Part shown: piece after piece, positions 9,149-16,746 of the stretch
Layout: the number at the start of each line of letters is the position of its first letter
How positions within the stretch are numbered: the stretch's first letter is position 1
Origin: Pengzhenrongella sicca
Lineage (GTDB): Bacteria > Actinomycetota > Actinomycetes > Actinomycetales > Cellulomonadaceae
Length of the DNA stretch: 64,000 nucleotides
Assembly (NCBI RefSeq): GCF_017569225.1
Contig: NZ_CP071868.1
Span: 1,240,001 to 1,304,000, forward strand
Reading direction: 5' to 3'
The notes under the pieces: model-generated
What the model saw: only the letters and a program-made list of their open reading frames with translations
Databases searched by the model: none
Told to the model about the DNA's origin: nothing
Translations under genes and position numbers: made by a program

Positions 9149-9215
9149 AGCGCTGGGGGGCCGTCCGGATCTCACCCGTTCGGGTGGTCACGCAGGACGG
9201 GACGAGGCCAGCGCT
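9149..9215 (-). promoter_or_regulatory. Candidate attenuator structure between Cys-rich leader and cysK
   Basis: Immediately after the leader stop codon the minus strand reads AGCGCTGG (9215-9208), whose exact complement CCAGCGCT lies at 9156-9149. Between them sits a perfect 6-bp hairpin CACCCG-TT-CGGGTG (9173-9186). These two nested stems could be made dependent on ribosome position at the leader stop. The remaining 120 bases to cysK are GC rich without an obvious U-tract, so whether control would be by termination or by access to the cysK start is open. Confidence 0.45.
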
Positions 9216-9281
9216 CTACAGACAGCGGCAGGCGGGCGCGAGGCGAGCGCACGAGCAGGACGTGCCATGGAGCTGAGCCAT
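9216..9281 (-). CDS. Candidate 21-residue Cys-rich leader peptide of the cysK-cysE operon
   Basis: An ATG at 9281 preceded at suitable spacing by GAGGAGGG opens a 21-codon frame that begins MAQLHGTSCSCARL and ends ACRCL before a TAG stop. Four of 21 residues are cysteine, three of them in two C-x-C pairs or near the C-terminus. The arrangement (short frame, strong ribosome site, rare amino acid concentrated in it, cognate biosynthetic operon downstream on the same strand) is that of translational/transcriptional attenuation leaders; Cys-rich leaders upstream of sulfur genes are known in actinobacteria. Translation of this frame is inferred. Confidence 0.6.
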   Translation of the reverse strand: MAQLHGTSCSCARLAPACRCL

Positions 9282-9442
9282 CGCGCGTCCCTCCTCAGGT
9301 TGCCTCGGCGTCGGTACCGCGACGGTAGCGCCTGCGCCCGGACCTGGCAACGCGGGTCCGCGGGTCGACGGCTCCCAGCCTCCTCCCAGGAGAGACTGAA
9401 CTACTTGCGTGTTCACCTATTCCTCGACGATCGGACCTGTCC

Positions 9443-10165
9443 GTGCGCAAGAAGCTGCTCATCGCCCTGATCGCTGTCGCCGTCGTTCTCGTCGCCGTCG
9501 TCGGCGGTACCGCGCTGTACGCGAGATACGAGAACGGCAAGGCGCCCGAGGCGCTCGGGCTCTCGACCGCGACCTCCACCCCGAGACCGACGGCCGACGG
9601 CGCGGGCGACGCCGACGGCGCCGACGGCGCCGACGGCGCCGGGACGGCAGCCGGCGACCTGTCGGGCGCGTGGACGGTCGGCGACGGCTCGCAGGCCGGC
9701 TACCGGGTCGACGAGGTGCTGAACAACCAGGACGTCACCGTGGTGGGACGCACTGACGACGTCGACGGAACCGTCACGATCGCGGGCACCGACCTGACGG
9801 CGGCCGCGGTCACCGTCTCGATGACGACTGTCGCGACGGACAACTCGGGCCGGGACGGGCAGTTCCTCGACATCCTGCACACCGCCGACTTCCCGACCTC
9901 GACCTTCACGCTCACCTCGCCGGTCGACATCGGCGCCATCACCGCCGGGGTCGCCTCGGTCCAGGCCACCGGCGACCTCACGATCGCCGGCGTCACCGCG
10001 GCCGTCACCGTCGACCTCGAGGCGCAGACGACGGCGACGGGCGTCGAGGTGTCCGGGTCGATCCCCGTGTCCTTCTCCGACTACGGCATCGAAGCCCCGG
10101 ACCTCGGCTTCGTGAAGGTCGAGGACGCGGGAACGGTCGAGATGCTGCTCCAGCTCACCAAATAG
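9443..10165 (+). CDS. Membrane-anchored YceI-like domain protein
   Basis: A 240-residue protein starting with GTG. Residues 4-23 (KLLIALIAVAVVLVAVVGGT) form an uncleaved signal anchor; a low-complexity linker with repeated ADG/GAD units (about residues 50-70) precedes a YceI domain from about residue 74: GAWTVGDGSQAGYRVDEVL, then TVSMTTVATDNSGRDGQF, FPTSTFTLTSPV, GDLTIAGVTAAVTVDL and FSDYGIEAPD. YceI proteins are lipocalin-like barrels that bind isoprenoid-type ligands; the ligand here is unknown. The domain faces the cell exterior. Confidence 0.88.
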   Translation: MRKKLLIALIAVAVVLVAVVGGTALYARYENGKAPEALGLSTATSTPRPTADGAGDADGADGADGAGTAAGDLSGAWTVGDGSQAGYRVDEVLNNQDVTVVGRTDDVDGTVTIAGTDLTAAAVTVSMTTVATDNSGRDGQFLDILHTADFPTSTFTLTSPVDIGAITAGVASVQATGDLTIAGVTAAVTVDLEAQTTATGVEVSGSIPVSFSDYGIEAPDLGFVKVEDAGTVEMLLQLTK

Positions 10166-10192
10166 GGCCCACTGCGGACGTAGGGTCAGCGC

Positions 10193-10891
10193 GTGAGCAC
10201 TCGGCGCAGGTGGCATCGCCCGGCGACGCCGCGGCGTGCCTGGCTCCGGGCCTGCGGGGCCGCGCTCGCCGTCGTCGCCATCGGCCTGGCCGTCGTGGCC
10301 AGCCGCACGGGGCTCGAGCCCTCGGGTGCGGTCGCCGCCGGGGCCGACGACGCCGGCGCGACGGTCGTGCGGTTCGCGGCGGTCGGCGACTCGATCACGA
10401 ACGCGAACAGCGCTGACTTCGCCGGGCTGCGCGTGGGCGATGACTCGTGGGTGAACTTCGCGACCGGGCCGGAGGTGGCGTTCGTCGGGGGCTGGGCCCG
10501 CGGCGGCGCGCAGACGGCTGACATGGTCGAGCACGCCCGGGCCGTCGAGGCGGATGTGCTGGTGATCATCGCTGGGACGAACGACCTCGCGCACGGCGTG
10601 TCTTTCGAGGCGACGACGGCCAACCTCGTGACCATCGCGCGGGCCGTGGGCGCGCCGCGGGTCGTCGTGTCCGCCATCCCGCCGCGCGACGACCGACCGG
10701 CGTCCGCGCGCGGGTTCAACCGCGAGCTCGAGCCGTTCGTGCGCGCGCAGGGCTGGACCTTCGTGGACGCGATGGTCGGGCTGCGTTCGGACGACCGGTA
10801 CGGGCCCGGCATGACGACCGACGGGCTGCACCCGTCGCACCGGGCCGCCGAGATCCTCGGCGTCGCCCTCGCCGGCGCCATCGTCGGGTGA
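10193..10891 (+). CDS. Exported SGNH/GDSL hydrolase
   Basis: A 232-residue protein with an Arg-rich N-terminus followed by a hydrophobic signal (ACGAALAVVAIGLAVVA). The SGNH blocks are visible: block I VGDSITNAN with the nucleophilic serine (about residue 67), block III in IIAGTNDLAHG, and block V DGLHPSHRAAE supplying Asp and His. The family contains secreted esterases and lipases; the acyl substrate is not predictable. The GTG start at 10193 lies 27 bases after the YceI stop, and its own TGA overlaps the GTG of the next gene by four bases, suggesting an operon. Confidence 0.85.
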   Translation: MSTRRRWHRPATPRRAWLRACGAALAVVAIGLAVVASRTGLEPSGAVAAGADDAGATVVRFAAVGDSITNANSADFAGLRVGDDSWVNFATGPEVAFVGGWARGGAQTADMVEHARAVEADVLVIIAGTNDLAHGVSFEATTANLVTIARAVGAPRVVVSAIPPRDDRPASARGFNRELEPFVRAQGWTFVDAMVGLRSDDRYGPGMTTDGLHPSHRAAEILGVALAGAIVG

Positions 10892-12003
10892 CCTCCGGCG
10901 GCGGCGGGCCCGGCGCGTCGACGGGTGGGCACGTGATGACGGCTGACGACCTCGTGGGCGCCGTGCGGGGTCGACGCCTGTGCTACGAGCTTGCGCTGCG
11001 AGGCTCGAACGGCGACGACGTCCGAAGCGCCATGGGTGCCGAGGCGAGCCGGGTGCACGCGGCACGGGGGGACGGCGGCCGCACCGTCCTCTACCTCGTC
11101 GCGGCGACGACCGACGAGCTCGCTCCGGAGCCGCGGCCCGCACGCGCACTCAGCGAGGTGCTGGCCGACGCCGCTCCCGGCGCGACCGTCGGCCCGCGCG
11201 AGCTGCTCGCGGCGCTGGCCGACACGGTGACGTCCGCCATGGGCTGGCAACCGCCGGACGCCGAGGACGTCGTGCTCACCCACCCCGCGGTCCGGGCCGG
11301 GCTGGGCCGGATCGCCGACGCCGTCCTGGCCGATCCGCACGCGGCGTGGTGGTCCGAGCCGGTGGCCCGCGAGGCTCAGGTCCGCATCCGCTTTGAGCCG
11401 GCGACCGTCGCCCGCGCCCCGCGCGGCACCGCCGCCGAGCGGTTGCACCGGTGGCGGGACGGCGTGCTCGAGGAGGAGCGCGCCGCCGTCGGCGGGACGT
11501 GGTGGGTCACGCCGGCGCTTGCCGGGCTGGACCTGACGACGCGCGCGCTGGGCGACGCGGGGTCCGCGTCGCTGTGGTTGACGGAGGACGAGCAGGGCTG
11601 GGAGTCCGCGGAGCTGGTGCCGTGCGCCGTCGACGTCGATGCCCGCGTCCTGGAGATCGACGGGCCCCAGGCCTGGGCGTCGCTGGTGGCGACGTATCCG
11701 TTGACCGTGACCTCTTCGCGCGGGCCCGACTGGTTCGGCACGGTCCCGGCGCGCGCCGGCGACTGGACGATCCCCGACTGGTCGGCCGTGTCGGCGGACT
11801 ACGACGGGGTGCACGTCAGCGTGCTCGCCTGGCTGACGACCTCGGGGCAGGCCGTGCCCGTGGGGCGCGGCGCGACGACGACGTTGGCCGGGTGGGACCC
11901 GGACGCCACCTGGTGGCTCGGCGATCGCCTGCGGCCCGCCGAGACGCATCGCGAGTGGGTGCGCCGGGACCGAGCCTGGCTCCCCACCGATTCGGCGCGC
12001 TGA
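10888..12003 (+). CDS. Conserved hypothetical protein
   Basis: A 371-residue frame (GTG 10888, overlapping the previous stop; an ATG at 10936 beginning MTADDLVGAVRGRRLCYELA is an attractive alternative start). Codon usage is typical of the genome. The protein is mostly acidic and soluble, with Trp-rich segments (AAWWSEPVAREAQVRIRF, GGTWWVTPALAGL, DATWWLG) but no signal, membrane segment or catalytic motif that I recognise. Actinobacterial proteins with this kind of layout are annotated as uncharacterised. It converges on the alpha/beta hydrolase gene with a 10-base gap. Confidence 0.7.
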   Translation: MTSGGGGPGASTGGHVMTADDLVGAVRGRRLCYELALRGSNGDDVRSAMGAEASRVHAARGDGGRTVLYLVAATTDELAPEPRPARALSEVLADAAPGATVGPRELLAALADTVTSAMGWQPPDAEDVVLTHPAVRAGLGRIADAVLADPHAAWWSEPVAREAQVRIRFEPATVARAPRGTAAERLHRWRDGVLEEERAAVGGTWWVTPALAGLDLTTRALGDAGSASLWLTEDEQGWESAELVPCAVDVDARVLEIDGPQAWASLVATYPLTVTSSRGPDWFGTVPARAGDWTIPDWSAVSADYDGVHVSVLAWLTTSGQAVPVGRGATTTLAGWDPDATWWLGDRLRPAETHREWVRRDRAWLPTDSAR

Positions 12004-12013
12004 TCGACCCCGC

Positions 12014-12898
12014 TCAGCGCGAGTCGATGCTGCGGAAGAAGTCGACCAGGGTCGCTGCGAGCACGTTCGGAGCCTCCATGGCAACGTAGTGACCGACGCC
12101 GTCGAGCGTCACCGACCGAAGGTCGCCGGCGACGACGTGAGCGAGGGTGTCGGCGGTGAAGCCGCCCCCGCCCGCGCCGACGGCGAGCACCGGCATGGTC
12201 AGCGGGTGCGCGGCGGCGAGGGCCGTGATGTCCGCGCCCTCGCGAAGCATGGAACGGTAGAGGCCGCTGGCGCCGCGGAAGCCGCCCGGTCGCGAGTACG
12301 TCCTGACGAACTCGTCGAGGTCGGCGTCGGTGATCGCCCCGGGGGTCGCGCTCATGGCGGGGAAGGCGAACTGGCCCAGGAACTCGCGCTCCCGGCCCGA
12401 CAGGAGCAGCTCCGCGATGCCGGGAGCGGCCAGGACGCCGATGTGCCAGGCCCCACCGTGGGTGACGTCTGCCAGCGCCTCGAGGCCGAAGCCCGGCAGT
12501 CCCATCTCGATCGCGGTGAGGCTGCGCGCGTCGAGAGGGTGAGTGGTCGCGAGCCGGAACACCGTCGCCCCGCTGATGTCCTGCCCGGTCACGTGCATCG
12601 GGCCCACGTCGAGCCGCTCGATGAGCTGGTGGAGGTCCTCGGCCGAGGTCGCGGAGTCGTGCTCGCCGGGACCGGTGTCGGAGTCACCGAAGCCCCGCAG
12701 GTCGACAGCGAACACGCGGTGGTTCGCCGCCAGCAACGGGATGACCTTGTGGAACGTCCACCAGGTCTCCGGGAATCCATGCACCAGCAGGACAGGGGAG
12801 CCGTCGGTCCCGGCCGCCACGTAGTGCAGGTGAGTCCCGTTGACGTCCACGCGGTGGTGCGTGGCGCCCGGCAGCAAGGCCGTCGTTGCGGTGGTCAT
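12014..12898 (-). CDS. Alpha/beta hydrolase (epoxide hydrolase/dehalogenase-like)
   Basis: A 294-residue alpha/beta hydrolase with the oxyanion motif HGFPETWWTF near residue 41, a nucleophile elbow GQDISGATV where an aspartate replaces serine as in epoxide hydrolases and haloalkane dehalogenases, and a C-terminal catalytic histidine in GVGHYVAMEAP. Substrate unknown. The gene is divergent from a MarR regulator, and the 87-base gap carries several GACAAC/GTTGTC half-sites, so ligand-responsive repression by that regulator is likely. Confidence 0.88.
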   Translation of the reverse strand: MTTATTALLPGATHHRVDVNGTHLHYVAAGTDGSPVLLVHGFPETWWTFHKVIPLLAANHRVFAVDLRGFGDSDTGPGEHDSATSAEDLHQLIERLDVGPMHVTGQDISGATVFRLATTHPLDARSLTAIEMGLPGFGLEALADVTHGGAWHIGVLAAPGIAELLLSGREREFLGQFAFPAMSATPGAITDADLDEFVRTYSRPGGFRGASGLYRSMLREGADITALAAAHPLTMPVLAVGAGGGGFTADTLAHVVAGDLRSVTLDGVGHYVAMEAPNVLAATLVDFFRSIDSR

Positions 12899-12915
12899 GA
12901 TGCTCTCCCTTGTTG

Positions 12916-12961
12916 GACAACTAGGTTGTCGATAATAATAGACAACCTGGCTGTCGTTGTC
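12916..12961. promoter_or_regulatory. Probable MarR operator with repeated GACAAC/GTTGTC palindromes
   Basis: GACAAC-TAG-GTTGTC (12916-12930) and AGGTTGTC (12923-12930) facing GACAACCT (12941-12948), with a further GTTGTC at 12956-12961. The AT-rich spacer GATAATAATA lies between. The sites lie between the divergent hydrolase and MarR gene starts. Confidence 0.7.
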
Positions 12962-12985
12962 GAGGGCTCGTCGTACGCTTGCCGC

Positions 12986-13468
12986 ATGTCCCGCTCAGGT
13001 GCCGACCTCGCGTTGCTCCTTCTCGGCGGCTTCCGTTCCCTGGCCGACGCGGCCCAGCTCGAGCTGGCCCGTCGCGGGCACGAGGACGTGCGACCCGTGC
13101 ACGACTTCGCGATCCGCGCGATCGCCTCGGGCGCAAGCAGCGCGTCCGAGCTGGGCCGACGTATGTCGGTGTCGAAGCAGGCTGCGGCGAAGACGATCGC
13201 GGTGCTGCAGGACCGTGGGTACATCGCCCGCGAGGTCGACCCGACGGATGGGCGCCGCATGCGGCTGCACGTGACCGAGCGGGGGTTCGCCATGCTCCAC
13301 GAAGCCGAATCGATCTTCGACGACCTGCGCGATCGTTGGGCCAAGCAGATAGGCGACCACCAGCTCAGGGAGCTCGAAGCCCAGCTCTCGGACCTGGTGG
13401 GCAGCGCACGCGTGCGCCTCGACGCGCCGGGCTGGATCGCTGCCGACGACCCTGCCGAACCCCACTAG
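12986..13468 (+). CDS. MarR family transcriptional regulator
   Basis: A 160-residue winged-helix regulator. The recognition region SSASELGRRMSVSKQAAAKTIAVLQDRGYIAREVDPTDGRRMRLHVTERG spans the HTH (about residues 50-80) and the DxRxxxxxLT-type wing. The ATG at 12986 was chosen because homology starts there; the frame is open far upstream but that part is antisense to the hydrolase gene. It is expected to repress itself and the divergent hydrolase through the palindromes between them. The inducing ligand is unknown. Confidence 0.9.
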   Translation: MSRSGADLALLLLGGFRSLADAAQLELARRGHEDVRPVHDFAIRAIASGASSASELGRRMSVSKQAAAKTIAVLQDRGYIAREVDPTDGRRMRLHVTERGFAMLHEAESIFDDLRDRWAKQIGDHQLRELEAQLSDLVGSARVRLDAPGWIAADDPAEPH

Positions 13469-13511
13469 AGGATTGTCGACAGCGACGAAGAGCGGCCGTG
13501 CACAATGGGGG

Positions 13512-13880
13512 ATGGACTCGCACGGCCCGACCGCCCACGATGACGCCAGCGACGACGGCGACGCCGACGCAGGCCCCGACGCCGTCGTCGGCGAGCCGCA
13601 TCGGCCGCTGCCGTTGCCGGAGCGAGTCCGGTCCGCGCTCGACTTCCTGCCGCGCCCGGTCCGGTGGGCCGTTGTCGGGCTCGTGGGGAGCACCTTGGTC
13701 ATCGCAGGGATCGCGATGCTCGTGCTGCCCGGCCCGGGCCTGCTCACCGTCTTCGCGGGCGTCGCGATCCTGGCCGCGGAGTTCACGTGGGCCGAGATCT
13801 TGCTCCGCCGGATGAAGGCGGCGGGAGTGGCCACCTGGTCGCTGGTCCGTCGCAAGCCGCGCCCCGGGCCCACTCCTTAG
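13512..13880 (+). CDS. PGPGW/TIGR02611-type small membrane protein
   Basis: A 122-residue protein with an acidic N-terminal tail, then the conserved core ALDFLPRPVRWAVVGLVGSTLVIAGIAMLVLPGPGLLTVFAGVAILAAEFTWAEILLRRMK in which two hydrophobic helices flank the LPGPG motif typical of this actinobacterial family (start ALDFLPRPVRWAVV, centre LVLPGPGLLTV). A basic tail follows. Function is unknown. Starts at 13473 or 13512 are both possible; 13512 (MDSHGP) is preferred because the upstream residues lack similarity. Confidence 0.75.
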   Translation: MDSHGPTAHDDASDDGDADAGPDAVVGEPHRPLPLPERVRSALDFLPRPVRWAVVGLVGSTLVIAGIAMLVLPGPGLLTVFAGVAILAAEFTWAEILLRRMKAAGVATWSLVRRKPRPGPTP

Positions 13881-14253
13881 CCGGGTCTTGGCGACCTCGG
13901 CGTGATTCTCGGGGGAGCCGCGTCGCGGCCCGAGCTCTCGCTGCGGGCCCGGCGCCGAGCGCGCGGTCGGGCGGCTCCTGTCGAAGGAACTCCCGACGAG
14001 TGCTCTCCTCGTGCGGGGTCCAGATGCCCGCCCAATCACGGTGCCAGTGCTCGAGCCCTCAGAGGATTAGGAACGCGCCTCGAACTAGGAAGTCCCCGGT
14101 CGGTGGACGACGCGTAGGTGCCCGGCCATCAAGCGGCGGAGACAAATGCGGCTATGAGTGTCAGGGTGTGAGTTCCGTGCATCATGTTCCTCAGTGGGCG
14201 ACATCCGCCTGCTCAGCCTCACAATTCGGCTGAACGATGAGGAGTGCCGCACG
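13881..14253. other. Gap without a recognisable gene
   Basis: This 373-base stretch is GC rich at the start and less so after 14050. I see no gene, RNA or strong hairpin. It marks the transition from the core chromosome to the accessory region. A ribosome-site-like GAGGAG occurs at its end before the ATG at 14254. Confidence 0.5.
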
Positions 14254-14739
14254 ATGGTCGCTATGCACATTCCGGAACCCGGGCCTCTACCTCTGGACAA
14301 GATCACGGCCGACCTGCGTCGCCTCGCCGGCGATCTCGCCGACCGGTTCACCGGCGTCGCAACGGTCGCCCAGGATAGCGACACCGGCGTTGTGGAGGGA
14401 GCCGATGTAGTCCCTACAGCGCAGGGGGCGGTTCGTGTGTGGTGGATGCACTCGGCGGAAGACATCATCGTTGGGGTCGGCGACGCACCGGGGTGGGAAC
14501 TGCCGCGGACGGCGGCAAGCGTCGAGGTCGTGCGAGCGATTCTGGATGCGGCGGCAGCTGGCCTCGTCGAGGTGGGTAAGGGTCGGGGAATTACAACCTA
14601 CCGGGTGCGAACACCGGACGGTGAGGCGCGTGAGGACACCCATGAAGGGTTCCTCGGCGTATTGTTGACGATGCCCTGGAAGGCGCGTTTGCGTTGGGAG
14701 AACGCGACACCTTTCGCAGCAGGGCTTACTCATAATTGA
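14254..14739 (+). CDS. Hypothetical protein
   Basis: A 161-residue frame starting at an ATG with GAGGAG about eight bases upstream. It begins MVAMHIPEPGPLPLDKI. Sequence segments include TADLRRLAGDLADRF, VWWMHSAEDIIVGVGDAPGW and DTHEGFLGVLLTMPWKARL. Composition is slightly less GC biased than the core genes. No membrane segment or known motif was recognised. It is the first gene of the accessory region and stands alone. Confidence 0.55.
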   Translation: MVAMHIPEPGPLPLDKITADLRRLAGDLADRFTGVATVAQDSDTGVVEGADVVPTAQGAVRVWWMHSAEDIIVGVGDAPGWELPRTAASVEVVRAILDAAAAGLVEVGKGRGITTYRVRTPDGEAREDTHEGFLGVLLTMPWKARLRWENATPFAAGLTHN

Positions 14740-14861
14740 TAGCGGGCGCCGCTGCCTAGGCTGCCGCAGGTACTCTCTTGTTGATGCTGGCTTCTAACTG
14801 TCGCCCAGCGCCGAGTGCGTGCTGTCGCTCTGTGGCGAGCGATCGCCAGCGTGTCCTTTGA

Positions 14862-15120
14862 AGTGAGTGGATCACCGGGAACCCTTCCGCTGACACCGCC
14901 GAGCGCTTCGTCAGAGCGGCCCTCGACCACATCGACGCCGATCTTGGTCTTCCCGCTCGCGGGTCGAGGTCGCGACGAAGCCTGAGCCGGAATGCGGACC
15001 ACCACGGTCAAGAAGCGGACGCTCATCGCCTACGACGTCGACGAGTCAGGCGACGAGCTCGTGGTCGTCCTCGGTGTCTTCCCTGGTGGCCACAACTGGG
15101 AGGCAGTCTTGCGGGTCGAA
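14862..15120 (+). pseudogene. Broken RelE/ParE-family toxin gene
   Basis: One frame reads WITGNPSADTAERFVRAALDHID followed by PARG, typical of the N-terminal half of a ParE toxin (begin at 14862 just after an in-frame stop). The similarity then jumps by a frameshift near 14970 to GRDEA, a TGA at 14983-14985 where a tryptophan is usual, and then RTTTVKKRTLIAYDVDE and ELVVVLGVFPGGHNWEAVL, the C-terminal half. Both a frameshift and a stop therefore disrupt it, and no start codon or antitoxin is next to it. The remaining 350 bases to the epoxide hydrolase gene contain no recognisable gene. Confidence 0.7.
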
Positions 15121-15468
15121 CCCATGACCACGCTCGGGCCGCCCTGCGAGATCCCGACAGACTCGCCCACGACGACAGCACCCGACTACTGCGCCGTGAC
15201 GCCGTCGTGCTCCAACGCGCCATCGAAAGGCGAGCTGGGGCCGCCAGTACACCACCGACGGCCTCGCTCGGCGATGGCCCGCAATGATCCGTCGCCCATT
15301 CCTACAACGCGCAGAACGAGCCTCGTTGAACGTCAGCTTCTCCGCTAAAGGAAGGCAAGACCGCAACGCAATTGTCGGTGAGCAGTGTGCGCAGAGATCT
15401 GCCACGCCGCCCCCGCGAGCGAACACCCACAACGTGCGAAAGATCCGGGTGAGCGTCCTGAGTTCCCG

Positions 15469-16632
15469 TTAGACGCGAAGGCTCCGCAAGCCCGCACGGA
15501 TCTCGCTGACCATGATCTCGGGCTGCTCGAACGCTGCGAAGTGTCCGCCCTTGTCGGCCTCCCCGTAGTGGATCAGGTTGGTGTAGGTGTCGTCGATCCA
15601 GCTTCGGGGCAGGAGCGGGATGTCGCGGGGGAACACGGTGACCGCGACCGGCAGCGTCAGCTTGGGGCCAGCCATGCTGCCTGCCTTGTTCTCCCAGTAG
15701 ATGCGGGCCGACGACGCGGCGCTGTTCGTGAACCAGTAGAGCGATATCGCGTCCAGGATCTCGTCGGTGGTCAGGGCGTCCTCGGCGAGCCCGTGATTGT
15801 CGGTCTTGGACTGGAACTTGTCGTAGATCCAGGCTGCCTGGCCGGCCGGGGAGTCGGCCAGGGCGATTCCGATCGTCTCTGGCTTCGTGCCTTGCAGGTG
15901 GTTCGCTCCACCCATGTCCCCGGTGTACAGGGCGAGGGTGTCCACGGCGTTCTGCTCTTCGGGCGAGAGCGCCTCGGGGATCTGTGCGGGGAACGCGTAC
16001 GGACTGTTCAGGTGGATGCCGAGCAGACCCTCGGGCTGCATGGCCCCGAGGACGGTGGTGACGGCGGAACCCCAGTCGCCGCCTTGAGCGGCCCAGTTCT
16101 CGTAGCCAAGACGCTTCATGAGCTCCGCCCACGCGGCCGCGATACGCGTGACGTTCCACCCCGTCTCGGTCGGCTTCGCGGAGAACCCGAACCCGGGCAG
16201 CGAGGGCACGACGACGTCAAACGAATCTTCGACGTCTCCGCCGAACGCCACCGGATCAGTCAGCGGGCCGATCAGTTTCAGGAACTCGACGATCGAGCCC
16301 GGCCATCCGTGCGTCAGGATGAGCGGCATCGCTTTCGGATTCTTGGACTTGACATGGATGAAGTGAATATCCAGCCCGTCGATCTCGGTCAGGAATTGTG
16401 GGAAACGATTGAGCTCCGCTTCGAACCGGCGCCAGTCGTACTCTCGCTCCCAGTACTGGATGAGCGATCTCGTATTGTCCAGGCGGACGCCCTGCGACCA
16501 GTCGGGGACAGTCTCCGGATCCGGCCAGCGAGTTCTAGCCAGCCTCAGCTTCAGATCCTCGATCTCGGAGTCCGGGATCGCGACGGTGAACGGGCGTACG
16601 GGCGGTGAGGTTGCGGGCGTCGATGCGGTCAT
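15469..16632 (-). CDS. Epoxide hydrolase (EHN-domain family)
   Basis: A 387-residue enzyme with the N-terminal EHN domain (PFTVAIPDSEIEDLKLRLARTRWPD) followed by an alpha/beta hydrolase core: oxyanion motif THGWPGSIVEFLKL, nucleophile GGDWGSAVTT with the catalytic aspartate, and a C-terminal catalytic histidine in ADKGGHFAAFEQPE. The domain order is that of microsomal-type epoxide hydrolases, which open epoxides to diols. It is divergent from a TetR regulator whose probable operators lie in the shared promoter, so induction by a xenobiotic epoxide or related ligand is plausible. Confidence 0.92.
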   Translation of the reverse strand: MTASTPATSPPVRPFTVAIPDSEIEDLKLRLARTRWPDPETVPDWSQGVRLDNTRSLIQYWEREYDWRRFEAELNRFPQFLTEIDGLDIHFIHVKSKNPKAMPLILTHGWPGSIVEFLKLIGPLTDPVAFGGDVEDSFDVVVPSLPGFGFSAKPTETGWNVTRIAAAWAELMKRLGYENWAAQGGDWGSAVTTVLGAMQPEGLLGIHLNSPYAFPAQIPEALSPEEQNAVDTLALYTGDMGGANHLQGTKPETIGIALADSPAGQAAWIYDKFQSKTDNHGLAEDALTTDEILDAISLYWFTNSAASSARIYWENKAGSMAGPKLTLPVAVTVFPRDIPLLPRSWIDDTYTNLIHYGEADKGGHFAAFEQPEIMVSEIRAGLRSLRV

Positions 16633-16691
16633 GTCCTGGTCTCCTGAGCGTCTGCCTCGCGGTGCAGCGATCTGCTACACGGCCGCGTGCG

Positions 16692-16736
16692 TTGCACACT
16701 GCTGTGCAATCTAACCCACTACACACTGGTGTGCAA
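16692..16736. promoter_or_regulatory. Two probable TetR operators
   Basis: A perfect inverted repeat TTGCACA-N4-TGTGCAA lies at 16692-16709. A second, less perfect copy with ACACAC-TG-GTGTGCAA lies at 16721-16736, its TGTGCAA placed exactly 27 bases after the first. Both are between the epoxide hydrolase and TetR starts. Confidence 0.75.
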
Positions 16737-16746
16737 TGATCAGATC

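Noticed and set aside
9266-9470. A small plus-strand frame opposite the Cys-rich leader (MELSHRASLLRL...)
   Set aside because: It is antisense to the better supported leader, lacks a good ribosome site and runs into the YceI gene in another frame.
12089-12985. An extended N-terminus for the MarR gene
   Set aside because: The extension is antisense to the alpha/beta hydrolase gene and covers its operator; MarR homology begins at 12986.
14100-14300. Left attachment site (duplicate of the tRNA-Gly 3' end)
   Set aside because: I could not find a copy of the tRNA 3' segment at the left side of the accessory region, so no attL is claimed.
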